From positions 207,162,093 through 207,226,092 of the forward strand of contig OX352773.1 in assembly GCA_947095535.1 (NCBI GenBank): 64,000 bases of DNA. Direction: 5' to 3'. The notes below the pieces were generated by a model. The model was not told where the DNA came from. It saw only the letters and a program-made list of their open reading frames with translations, and did not search any database. This document shows positions 1-12,156 of this stretch, piece after piece (within the stretch, counting starts at the first letter, position 1; each line of letters opens with the position of its first letter). The position numbers and the translations under genes were made by a program. This DNA is from Poecilobothrus nobilitatus. Its lineage: Eukaryota > Arthropoda > Insecta > Diptera > Dolichopodidae.

Positions 1-302
1 AAACATGATTTTAAAATAATTTACATATAGAGACAAACTGTCAAATGAAAGTATATTTTTTTTTTTTTTATTTAAAGGCTTTGTAATAAACACAAATATG
101 ACAATTAATTATAACATAATCAAATATTTACAATGGCTGACTAATTTATATGTCTTGTCTAACTGTCAGTAATTCAAAAATGTGACATTTCTAATAGATA
201 ATGTGACATAAAATATTTTAAATTAAGTAGCACTAATGCTTGCATCATATTATAGTATATACTTGCTCCCGGCATATTTACAACTATTAAAATATATTAT
301 AA

Positions 303-364
303 CTAAAACTAAATCTACTTAACCTAAAACTAAATCTACTTAAGCTGAAACTAACCTACTTAAA
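303..364. repeat. 21-bp tandem repeat, about 2.9 copies
   Basis: The unit CTAAAACTAAATCTACTTAA recurs three times with a period of 21 bases. The first two copies are nearly identical and the third is diverged. It is non-coding, with no flanking gene that would explain it. Confidence 0.8.
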
Positions 365-772
365 GCTAATTATATTTATTTTATGAAGCTATGATAAGTT
401 TATACATATATATACATATATATATATAAATATATACACATTGTATTTATATTTTTAATTATTTTTTACTAATATTTAACAATTTTAAATCATGTAGTAT
501 AAGTATTGTATATCAGACTTCGCAAGAGAATACAAGAGCCTGCCAAAGCACACCCAAGTTTGTCGAATAAAACTAAAACCTTCCAGCTCTAAACGCCAAC
601 AGTTCGTAAATGAAGACTCTCTTCAATCTGTTATCCTCTATGTTGATTATTTAAAGCTTTTTCATAAAAGTGAAATATTTTCATAATTTTCCTAGAATAA
701 ATAAGCTGATCTTTCATTCGTAATATTAAGAGGTGAAATATAGTAATTATCTTGTACGGCAATATTATGTTG

Positions 773-813
773 ATGGTATTCAGCACTCCAAAATATTATG
801 GTATTCAGCACTC
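773..813. repeat. 25-bp direct duplication
   Basis: The 16-base word ATGGTATTCAGCACTC occurs at 773-788 and again at 798-813, giving a 25-bp period. This is a local tandem duplication in non-coding DNA. Confidence 0.8.
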
Positions 814-2769
814 TTCTGACAAGATTTTGACAGCTAAAGTAACCTATTTTTACATAACCTATTTCTATGTTTATATTTTTCAATACATAATATTGAAATT
901 TTATTTGGAATTTAACATAGTAAATAGTTATTTTATTAATAACTAAATATTACCAATAATTATTATTCTTAAAAATTGAAACTTTATGAAACGCACACAA
1001 AACTTCTACTTTCCCGTGTAAATTGTAAAAAATAAAAATGTAAATTACAATAGGTCTGTTCGCGTACTTTTTTTTGCAAAAATTTACAAATGAGAGGGCA
1101 ATTGAAATTTCAGAAAATAATCGTAAAAAAATACTCATTTTAAACAAATCCTCTCATATGAAAATTTTTTGCAAAAATTTACAAAATTTTTAAAAATGTC
1201 ATAAATTGTCTTTGTGTTATGTTTACCTACTTCAAAAGCAGATTAAACAAAAGAAATTAGAAAAAAAAGTATTAAATACCTATATGGTAAGAAAATTTAA
1301 TGTTATTAAAATGATACTGTCTTTCTTCGTTTAACTTTTTTTGTTCAATCACCTTTGTTTACTTTTCTTTGTTTATTTTTTGACAAATGACAGTAAAAAA
1401 AAGCAACAACAACAAAAAATAAACGTCAGTAAATTTTTACAAATTTTCACAAATAAAAATTTTATAGTATATTAAAACTTATGATTTCAATGCAATTAAA
1501 TGGATATAACATTCCTCGTCCCTGATTTTTCTATTTTAAATGTTCTTTGTAAATTGTGTACAACTATAACAACAACTTAAAGATTAAACTTTTTCAAACA
1601 TTTTTTAAGTTTAAACTTTAAAGGGTTAATCCGAAAGCACAATTAGTATAAAATACTGTATTTACAATGAAAGCTTTCGTTCGCTCTCTGTACGCAACCA
1701 GCTGTCAAAGTAGAGTTAAAATGTATTAATTTGTATGAAAATAAACTGTTTTGCAACAATGAAAAAGTGGTTTAAGTTTTAACCATTTTCATTTTCATTA
1801 CAGATTAAAATGTCAAATAATTGAATAATATTAAAATTACAGACAATTTATTTTAGTATATAGCTATATTTATTTTTTGCAATATTTTTAAAATAATTTC
1901 CAAATCAATTTAAAATATTCAAGAAACAAAATATTGAAGTAAATTAAAATTTTATTTTATGTACTTAATTTTTTCTTTTAAAGTCAAATTTTATTGTGAA
2001 CACTCTTTAGTAGGGTGTTTAAAGATTGCGTATAGAGAACGAAACGAATTGTAGAGCGTTAATTGTAGATCCAGCATAAGACTCAGAAAAAGCGATTTCT
2101 ATCTTGTATCAGAATGACTGCAAGAATGCTATCAAAAATTAAACATGCAACAAGCAACTTAGATAATTTTTTTTTTTAACATTATAGCAACATTTAGGTA
2201 TTCATACAATGAATAAAATGAAATTTTATATTGCTTCAAGTATTCAATTTAAAATGTTGTTTGACAAATAAATTTTAAAATTACATATTTCTTAATATTT
2301 TTTAAAATAAAATAAATCCAAAAGTTACTTTTATAAGATACATATATCTACGTAGCCAAGGGTTGGAAAAGAACGAAATAAAATTCGATAACTTTTGAAA
2401 CTTTTTTTTTGATTCTAAATGATTGTTCGATAAAAACGTTTGTTGAGTTTTTATTACCTTGTTAGTTACTCACAAATTTCTTTTTATTTAAATTTTTTTT
2501 AGAATTTTCTGAGCTTTCCTTTCTTTATTTAAAATATGAATTGTGTAATTTATATTTTTTTTTTTTGCAATCATCGAAAATCATCTTTTTTGGTGGGAAT
2601 CATCGAAAGACACCATAGAGGAGTGAAAACGAATACGAGTCCTCTATGAGTGTGTGGGACTTTAACCCACTAAACACCACCTCCCTTTTTTGACCAAACA
2701 ATAAGTTATACGACCTTTAGTACTCATATACTGCCTGGTCAGAGGAAGTTTAATTATGGAATGAAAATT

Positions 2770-3320
2770 GATTTCAAATTAGCAGGCATATTGTGAACAA
2801 AATTGTTAATATTCACCTTGAATCTTTGAACGTTGTAAATGTAATCATCACCAATTCTGAGGAACACATGAGGTGGGAGATGGTTCCACATTCGCAATGT
2901 TTATACTACAAAGGAATTTTCATAAGCCGAATTATGCCATCTGGGAATTTGAACTACATAGGGGTGGGCAGCAGAAGCTCTCGTTGTTTTTCTTTGGAAT
3001 GTGTTAAGAGGAGGCATCAAACTTTTAATCTCGTTAGAGCAAGAATCCAACCCTATAAGGTATCTATAAAACAGGGTAAGAGTTCCTGTTAGGCGATGGA
3101 GACCGAGTGGAGAGAGCGTAGAGGTGACAGTGGGATCGTTTATTAGACGAATTGCTCTATTTTGAACTTTATCGAGAAATCCCAATACCGTTTTGGAGGC
3201 TCCCGCCCAAATATGTACATTGTACTCCATCTTAGGTTTTATATATGTTTTATAAATATTAAGGAGATCAGAAGATGAAAAGAAGACTTTACAACGATAC
3301 AGGAAACCCAAACACGTATA
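2770..3320 (-). pseudogene. non-LTR retrotransposon reverse transcriptase, 3' fragment
   Basis: On the minus strand an open frame (about 3311 down to 2901) begins with GFLYRCKVFFSSSDLL and continues through YKTYIKPKMEYNVHIW, a run on RAIRLINDPT and a FYRYL stretch. These are signatures of the C-terminal end of the polymerase of insect non-LTR (LINE) retrotransposons. After a stop codon at about 2901 the same kind of sequence continues with a MWNHLPPHVF motif and a YNVQRFKVNIN motif, typical of the last residues of such proteins. The N-terminal endonuclease and the catalytic RT core are absent, so this is a 5'-truncated, mutated copy. The exact clade (Jockey-like or other) cannot be set by eye. 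Confidence 0.8.
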
Positions 3321-6300
3321 TGTAAGTAATATGTAAGTAATTCATTCTCGCTTGTAATTAACATTTAAAAAATTGCACCTAAGTATACCTTAAGTTTTCA
3401 ATTTTTCCAAGTTTTACTGTAAAAAGTTGTAACTACATTTTTTTTATCAATTTGTAATACCCTTTAGATATAACTATATAAGTATAATAATACTATAGAT
3501 ATTTAGAAAATGTGCAGTATATTTGTAAGATATAAGTATGTATTTAATTCAATTTCCAACTAACAAAAATAATTTATTTTAATTTCAAATCAATTTATTT
3601 GCTTTTCCGTCATTTATTAAAATAAAGATTTCCGAATTTTATACACTGAACTTCTAAAATAATACAAAATGAATGTAAAGAAAAAGGGATACCATTTCTG
3701 ATTTAAATAAAGAAATAATTTTTAAAATATATTTACTTTTTTTATCATATTTTCACATTATGGTTTCAATAAACCTATATTTACATTTTTTTAAGTAGCA
3801 AACAATAAAGGTAGCATATTTTGTATTAAATTTCTTTATTATTTATACATATACATACATATTTAAATATATTAATATGTTAGCTAGCAACAGTATAAAA
3901 AAAAAAACCAAAAAACTAAAATTTATTGAATTGATTTCTTCTATATTTTTCTACTTTTATGGTTTGGTCTCGAATTTAATTTCAATTTGTATGCCTAGAA
4001 TACAAAATTATAAAAATATTTGTTATATATAAAATTATTCAAAGGACATTTTTGTGTTTTTCCTTTTCATCCTTATCCATTTGAGTTCTCTTATTTCTCT
4101 TGATGTCTTATTTTACTAAACAAAAACATTATTGATTTAAAAAAAAAAGTTTATAGTATAGCAATTATAAACAAATTGTTGTTCCGTTTATGCTTTTTTA
4201 AATTTATTTCATTTTGTTTCAATTAAAAGATTCATGTAATCACTAAAATGATTGTATAATTATAGTTACACATCCCTTTTATTACCATTAATATAACAGC
4301 TTTATTTGAATAGGTAAAATAATAGGTCAATTAAAAATGCTAAAAATATCAAATTTAGTCTACACTGATTATGCACGACATAGATAATTAAAGCAATGAA
4401 TAAAATAAAATTAGATATATAAATTTACAAAGAATTTTAATTTATATCTTATATATCACAGATGCATTTTACAAACTTTATCTTCAAATACTGTAAAAAT
4501 ATTGTAATAGTAAGAACTTGGAAGAGAAAATGAAAACAAGTAATTATTTTTTTTTTTATTTAATGATTCTCGAGATATGTATTTACAGATTTCATACAAA
4601 CTATGGGGTAAATGTTGAAAAATTCATAGGAAAAATAAGTTTCGATTGAATTATTTTGCAAGAGTTTGAAAAAAAATATGATGGGATTTGGATGTAAAGC
4701 ATTTTTTGATGACGAATATTGTAAAAAATTAAATTTAATGTTAAATATAATTTTAACAATATAAATTGTACAATAAAAGTGTATAAGTATGTAATTATTT
4801 TTTAAAAACAAACATAGGATCATAATACTTTTTATCAAATTTATCCTGTAAATGTTAAGCTAAGTTATCTTGAAAATGGCTAGAAATGAAATTTTTTTTT
4901 TTTATTTGTTTTCATATCTGCACATAATATTCGAATTTATGACAATACGTTATAATAATACAATAAAAGATAATATATGAAGTATTTTTAACAATTACAA
5001 TTACAACACGCTTAATTAAAAGATAATGTAATGACTGTCATAATGTAATAATTGAGATGGAAATTTATAAAATTAGAAATATTTATTTATAAAGTACATT
5101 ATATATACGTAATCAAAATAATGCATGTTTTTTGTTATACATATATGGTATATTTATTTTTTGTAAAAACTAATGATTTTTTTTCCTATAACATTTGTTT
5201 AAAAATAGTTTAATAAATAAATTAAAAACAAATATCCTAGAGTTATTATAAATATATAATAACGATTTTTCTTTTCCTCCCTTCTGTTTGTATTGAAACT
5301 TAATAACTACTCCATTGTAAGCGGCAGATAGAAACACAAAAAAAATACCGCTACTAAACAGGACACTTTTTTTTTCTTTATAAATAATGGTGAGATACTT
5401 TTAGTATATATGCATCTTTGTATATATATTACAGTAAATAATAACGCTGAAGCAGGGTAGCAACTACATTAAAACAACAGCGACGATAATGGTTTTCTTT
5501 TTGTTTTACAATTTTTTTTGTTTTTATTAGTTTTATTTTTATTTTTAAACCCCCCAGCGACTCTAAAAAGCACAATAAAAATTATTTAATGTTATATTAG
5601 TATAAAATTATATAGATACATACATAATACATATTATATTATAATGTTTTGAAAGAGCGATAATAAAAAAAAAATAGAAAAAACGCTAAAAAAAAGGACT
5701 ACAGAGCGCGTATTATGCAGTGTGAGAAAAATTGGGTAAACATAAAAATTTCACCATTTTATCTCATTATAAAATTACATACATTTATATGAAATTTTTT
5801 ATATAAAACATTTATATTTACATTATTTATTATACATGCATATGTATAATATATATATACAGGTTATGTATATATACATACTATAATTGTTACTGTGAAA
5901 TTATGAAAACTTCTTCTTTTAATCAAATTTTTAATTTGTTTTTCACTACTATATAATATTATGTATAATAAGCTTTAAAGGATCATTTTAAGATTTATAT
6001 TATTTGTGATTTGATATTCGGATATTTCGTTAAATAGAATTCATTTACACAAAGATCTTAGAATAAGAAATAAATAATTTGAAGAGAAACATTTATCTGA
6101 CATTGTAATTCTTCCCATAATTCTAGAGTAAATATTGAAGAATATCCTTATTATTACAATTATTATTAACCCCATTTTATTATTTTAATAGTCGAATAAT
6201 CTAGTTAATAAGTTTGCTTAGCAATCATATTAATGTACAAATTATTTCGAAACCGAAAATTACTTTAATAAATATTTTATACATTTTTCTTTACAGTAAA

Positions 6301-6404
6301 CTACAAATTTCATATAGAAGAAAGAAGTACATACGTCATAAATTTATTTTAAGTACATTTTTGCTTAAAATTTATTGATATGTATGTAATATCTATCTAT
6401 ATAT
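3321..6404. other. AT-rich intergenic DNA, no gene seen
   Basis: Mostly A/T homopolymers and TA-type simple sequence. Frames such as the one at 4560-4838 (minus) have random AT-rich composition and no recognisable motif. I found nothing supportable in it. Confidence 0.55.
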
Positions 6405-7406
6405 AAAGGGTCTTTCAAATTGAGTTTTCAAAAGTAAATAATTAAAAGACATAGAATTTGAATTGAAACTGGAAAAGTTTTAATTTATTTTTGAAGTACA
6501 ATGTTTGCCATTTATACTCTGAAAATTATATCTCCCATGTGACCACCTCTTGCGTCTCTATAGTACTCTTCTCTTATCAAAATTTTCCGTCATATTCTGG
6601 CATAGTTGCGGCTTTATTTCAATAATTCAAATAATTTCTGCTTTCAATGCTTCAACGCTTCGAAGATTATCCTTGTAGACCACTCCTTCTACATAGCCCC
6701 TGAAAACGAAGTCTAACGGTGTCAAATCTCAGGATCTTGAAGACCAATACACGTCACCGAATCTGGAAACTTTGTATGCAGTAATTGAACTGGTTCTCTG
6801 GCTGTATGATACGTAGCTCCATCTTGTTGAAACCACATGTCCTCAGCATCAATATTTTCCAGTTTTGGCCATAAAAAATATGTGATCTTGTTGCGATATA
6901 TGGTACCGTTAACGATTATGGCTCTTCCAGCAACTTGTTTTTAAAAACTACGGACCAATCACACCGCCAGATCACAATGCACACCAAACAGTGACTCTTT
7001 GTGGATGCGTTGGCCTCTCTTCGATCACGCGAGGGTTTTCCTCTCCCCAAATACGGCAGTTTTGTTTATTAACGACCGGCACTTGCATACTGATGTCTTT
7101 CTCGATCTTGTACTGCACCAGTTTCTTGAAATTTCCGCACAATATTACCAATTTGTTGTTCAGTTGCACGATTATGTCGGCCATAAACATCGCGTAATTT
7201 GCGAAATACATTTCTTACAGAACGACCATTTTTATAAAATAATTCGATAATTTCAACACGTTGTTATAATGTATACGAGTCCTTTATGTATTTTTATAAA
7301 TGGCAAACGTTCAACTGTCAAAATGACATATAATATGGGTGCGTTCAATGTTTGAAGTGTGTTACACAGGCGCCTACTTTTGAAAACTCAATTTGAAAAA
7401 CCCTTT
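6405..7406 (-). mobile_element. decayed Tc1/mariner-type DNA transposon
   Basis: Terminal inverted repeats of 32 bp with one mismatch lie at 6405-6436 (AAAGGGTCTTTCAAATTGAG...) and 7375-7406, about 1 kb apart. The flanks are TA-rich (ATAT on both sides), compatible with the TA target duplication of this superfamily, although the exact boundary is ambiguous by a few bases. The interior encodes a broken transposase on the minus strand (separate entry). Confidence 0.85.
6560..7211 (-). pseudogene. Tc1/mariner-type transposase remnant
   Basis: The minus-strand frame at about 7211-6972 ends with NCRIWGEENPRVIEERPTHP and then QRVTVWCAL, a stretch widespread in insect Tc1/mariner-type transposases. 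Further down the same strand, in shifted frames, one reads MWFQQDGATYHTARE, the region around the second catalytic aspartate (QQDGA). The frame then breaks again near 6720, where a DLTPLDF-type motif can be seen as a degraded trace. The N-terminal DNA-binding domain is missing. Several frameshifts and stops make it clearly inactive. Confidence 0.8.
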
Positions 7407-10400
7407 ATATTATATTTTTATGAAAATAAAATGTTTGGTCTTTTATTCCTTAATAAAACAAGTATGTACATATATAAATATGTTCCTATTACAATATTGA
7501 TTTGAATATTGTTATTATATGTATGCGAATATGAGTAAATCATCTAAATTTTTATATACATATGTGTAAATTGACTAAAAATATTTAGATATTTTTTTTT
7601 TTAATTGATGTAATGAATTTATATATTATTTAAATAAATATGTATATAATTTACATTATAAGTGGACCTACATACAAAGGCATATATGTATATTCAAGCT
7701 AAACTTGATCATATGTATTAATGTATCTATTCACAAATATTATATAAAGACAAAATTTTCTCATAAATTAGCTGAAGTTTAAAATATAGCGACATCTGTT
7801 AGATATATATATTTTTTCTTTCTGTAAAAATAATTTAATAAGAGAAAGTTTTTATTATATTAGTTTTAATTAATAATTAATTAATTTGAATAATTAATAT
7901 TAATTCGAAATGTTAATTCTTAAAAATTAAAATTTATTATATTTATATATTTTCTATAAGTTACAAACTTTTCACACATCATATACCTACTGTGTTTTTT
8001 TTTTTGTTAAGTTTTCAAAAAATTAATTTTCTTTAAAAGAAAAATTCGGGGGGAAGAAAAAAAACTGCAATTAATTTTCATTTAATTTAGATCCCTTCTT
8101 AAATCTTTTACAATTACATCTGTTTTTTTTTTTTTTTGGTTTTTGTTTTCTGTTTGGTTTCTATATTACAGTATACCGGAAAATACCGATTCGAAAAAAG
8201 GAAAATAAATTAAGAAAAAGCCGGAGCAACGCTATGCTAGTAATGCGCAATGCTTACGATACATTTTGTTTTTTCTATATTTTATTTCCATTCCCTTTTT
8301 CACTCCTTTTCACCAATAACTCGTAGTATTAAAACTATCGAAAAGCAAAAAGAAAAAAGAAACTTGAAATATTAACCGTTATGATTTAACAACACTATTT
8401 ATAAAACTAATACATATATAAAAAAAATGTATATGTATTTGTATTTACATTAAAAATACCACCATATGAGTATTTGTTTTTTCGATACAAGAGAAATAGA
8501 AAAAATAAAGTAATAACATAAAAGTAACTATATATTCTACCATTTTTCTTAATTTTTCCTGCTGTATCCTGTTTTTCCTCATTTTTAAAATTTTCTATTT
8601 GGTGGATAAAATTTTCTTTGCGCATAAGTATTAATCCTTATGTTTTTTTTTTTTGTTTCATTTTATTTTATTTTGCAGTTTCATTTATAAAATTTTGTGC
8701 TCTCGTTTTGGTTATTTTATTAATAAAACATAGATATTAAAATAATGTATATATATACTGTATATATATATATGTATATGTATGATGTATATGTCATACG
8801 TTTTTGTAGGTACATGCATATATGATGTATCTGGGAATTTTTCGATTTTTTTTTTTTTTTAAAGAAAGTATAAATTTTCAAATCGGTATCGTTGTATTTC
8901 ATTTTAAATTTAAAATATATTTGTTATATATATATACATGTATATATAAATTATGAATGCCTTAATTTCAGAATTAACCATTAAATTTAATAATCAACTT
9001 TCGAAATCTTTTTTTATTAGTTTTCACAATCCTTTCTACAATATAATTTCATATTTAAAGAATGAAACAATAAAATAATAAATTGTTATTAGAAAACTGA
9101 AAGCTAGTAAAAAGTATTAACCTGAAAAAAGAAATAAAAACAATAAAAGAACATTTTAGTCTATCAAAAATTAGCTTATACAGTTAAAATCCTGTTTGTC
9201 AATTTAAAACTTATTTAATAAATATGTTTTGAACAGTTTTAACACGTTGTTTTGGAATAAATTTTTTTATTTTAATTTAAAATTTATACCTGCCATACCT
9301 TTTTCAAACCATCGTATTAGTTAGTTTAATTTCATACAACTTTCGATACTTTACAATACTTTCGATAGAAACAAATTGAAGTGGCTATAAAAAATTAATT
9401 AGAGTAGTAAAGTTTTAAGTTTTGAACAATTTTAAAAATATATACATATATAATATGTAATAACTTTCTATTATCATATCATGAAAATATTTATATGCAT
9501 TTATGATCTCCCCGTTAATATAGTAACAACATCATCTGAACTTTTTAGAATATTGTATTACCTTTTTTTTCCATAATTTAATATTTTTTATTCAGTATTT
9601 GTGACCTAAATTAAAAAAAAAAAAAAAATGAAAGAATTTATTATAATAAATACTACAATAGAATTATTAAAAAGGACGACAATTTAACAAAAAAAGAAAA
9701 TTGAAAAATGACTACACTAAACATTCAAATAATATAATGTATATGTACGGCTTTATTTTCAATTTATTATATATACACACTTTAAAAAAAAAAAAAAAAG
9801 AATTCATCATCGCCGCACCTTACCTATAAACTTTTCTATAAAATTTCTTTTTATTTTCTACATATACATATAGACATAATAATATAATTAATAAGTATGA
9901 ACATTATGTACATTTGCAAATTATATATACATACATACTTATTTTTTGTTTTTTTATATTATGTTAGTTGGATAGGGATGTTAAGTATTTATTAATATAA
10001 AATTAAACAAAATGAAACTAACACAGAAATAAAAAAATTTTTTTGAAACAAACTTCGCTATAAAAAAAACTTTTAAATTTTTCATTTATGTTTAAAATAA
10101 TTTTCAATTTTAAACAATAAACCAAATTTTGTATATATAATTTAAAAATCAATAATGAACATGAACCAGAACCCTGCTGCAAACTTTAATTCCTTTTATT
10201 TCTTTTTCTACTATGTATGTATGTGTGTATTCAACATAAAATTATTAACATGTATATATTTTTTCACAGTGTATTTCTTTACCAGATTATTTCATTTTCT
10301 CTTTTGATTGCTGAAAAGGAACACGATAAAATGATACATACACAAATACAATATAACACAATAAACATTTACAGATCCTTAAACCATTTCTCTGCGAATC

Positions 10401-11566
10401 TATTTGCTAATTTCTATACTTTAGTTTCAGTTTTATTTTACCTATTAAAAATTCCGTTTGTTGATTTTGTTTCATATTTCAGTTTTTAAGAAAATGAAAA
10501 ATGTATAAAATTGAAACAATTCGAGAACACATAAAATGAAACAAATTAAAAAAAAAATGTACCTATACTCAATTAAGTTTAACTATTACTTTATTACTCA
10601 TATAAAAGAAAAATAAAATAAAATTTAAAAAAAATACGAAATTTTACGAAGGATTTGTGAAAAAAAATATTTTTAAGAATATGCGCTCTGTAAATTATAA
10701 TACACATATGTCATATACATATAGAATTTGTCAATATACAATTGTCATAGTACAAATTTACATATTATATTTTCTTGCTAAATATAAAGGACAAAACTTT
10801 TAAATGCTCCTTTAAAAAAAGTGTGAGCAAAATAATTCTTGACATTTTGTTAAGTACTCTGTGTTGGTTAATTTCATTTTTAAGGGATACATAATAATTT
10901 AATAAATGCAGACAATACACATATAGAAAATATAAGGAAATTTGACAGTTTTTATTATTGTATATATATAGGACCATATCCAGCCATTTCAAGTACTTCC
11001 GATTATTAAGCGCGAATATTTTCAATATTGTCATTATAAAATATCTTGCCATTGCAATTTATTTATAAAATTATGTTAAAATTATTTAATTAGAAATTAT
11101 AAATTGATTTGAAATTTTTGTAAATTTTATTATTTATCTTGAGTAGAGGACTGACTTTTTCAACAATATATAGGTACCATAATAAAATGAAAGATTTAAG
11201 TTTATTGGCTAAAATTTATTCAAAATTACCGTTAAATTTAAAAAAAAAAAAAAAAACAATATTTCATTACACCTAAGAAATTAAGTTAAGATGTTTTTTT
11301 GTGAATGAATTTGTTTAGCTAAAAAATATTGCACATATGTATATATTTTGAACGAATGAATTACAATTGCAATTATATATATTTTATAAATTTTTTTTTA
11401 AACTTATTTATTTTCTAATCGATTTGAAATTTTGTTTTATACAAAAAATTTATAAAGGATTTTTAGGATACACCTTTAATCTTTTTAAATTTTAAAAAAA
11501 TTGAACAAAAAAAAAAAAAATAATTTTGTTAAAATTATTTGTATACAACTAATCAAAATATCTTAT
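7407..11566. other. AT-rich intergenic / 3' flank of the NDUFA4-like gene
   Basis: There is no supportable gene. It contains long poly-A/poly-T runs and TA-rich microsatellite. The part next to 11566 is the likely 3' untranslated region of the minus-strand NDUFA4-like gene. A TTTATT at 11407-11412 reads AATAAA on the minus strand and is one candidate poly-A signal, but such words are frequent by chance here. Confidence 0.5.
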
Positions 11567-12156
11567 TCATCCTTCTGCCTCAGCTTCTTTTTTTTTTTGT
11601 TCTTCTTCTTCAAATTCTTTTTTGGCTTTTTCAACTTCTCCTAAAAGCTTTTTTAAATCTGGGTTTGGTAAATATTTCTGAAAATAATTTATCATCTAAA
11701 AAGAAATAAAATGAAAATTTATTAATTAATAATGAACTTATTTTTATTATGGTTTGACTATAGTATATTGTAATTTATAAGTATGTATGTATTTATTAGG
11801 GAAGTACAGCAATTCAAATATTTTTTTTTTTCAATTAAAAATAATTAAAACATTTATTTGGGTGGTTATATTTGGTTTACCCATCATATAGCTAAAATTC
11901 GAATTATTATATAATATCAATAGGAAATACTTACTTTACTTTGATGATTCAAAGGTTTTTCCAAATCATACGATTCATATCCAAATTTGGAACGGGTTGT
12001 CCATCTGAAATATAAAATTCCATTTTTTAATATAAAAAAAATTTAAGTTAAAAAAAAAAATTACCTTATTTCAGGTCTTGTCATAATATTTCGAATTATC
12101 GTATATAAATGTATTGTTAAAGCACTTCCAAAACAAATAACCACAACTGGAATTAT
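11567..12156 (-). CDS. NDUFA4-like gene, exons 4-6
   Basis: Exon 4 (12065-12156) begins after a TTTTCAG acceptor with [10 protein letters not shown], the membrane helix, and ends in RPEI plus two bases. Exon 5 (11935-12004) begins after ATTTCAG and completes the Arg codon, giving [17 protein letters not shown], and ends at AAA|GTAAGT. Exon 6 (11567-11695) follows TTTTTAG and encodes [16 protein letters not shown] and a Glu/Lys-rich tail, with TGA at 11567-11569. An in-frame alternative acceptor (TTTTCAG, exon from 11677) would remove six residues. Exon 4 has no start codon of its own, so these exons need an upstream partner. Confidence 0.75.

Larger units (their letters stand above)
1..2769. 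other. AT-rich intergenic DNA with two short tandem repeats
   Basis: I see no supportable gene here. The reading frames present are short, low-complexity and rich in F, I, Y, N and K, as expected by chance in AT-rich DNA. Two short tandem repeats are listed separately. Around 1050-1200 there are repeated stretches of the type TTTGCAAAAATTTACAAA flanking ATGAGAGG and CCTCTCAT in inverted orientation, which suggests a decayed miniature transposon, but I could not fix its ends. Confidence 0.6.

Noticed and set aside
2793..3092. 99-residue plus-strand frame
   Set aside because: It is the antisense of the non-LTR reverse transcriptase remnant on the minus strand.
6991..7250. Plus-strand frames of 68 and 83 residues
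   Set aside because: They are shadows of the minus-strand mariner-type transposase remnant.
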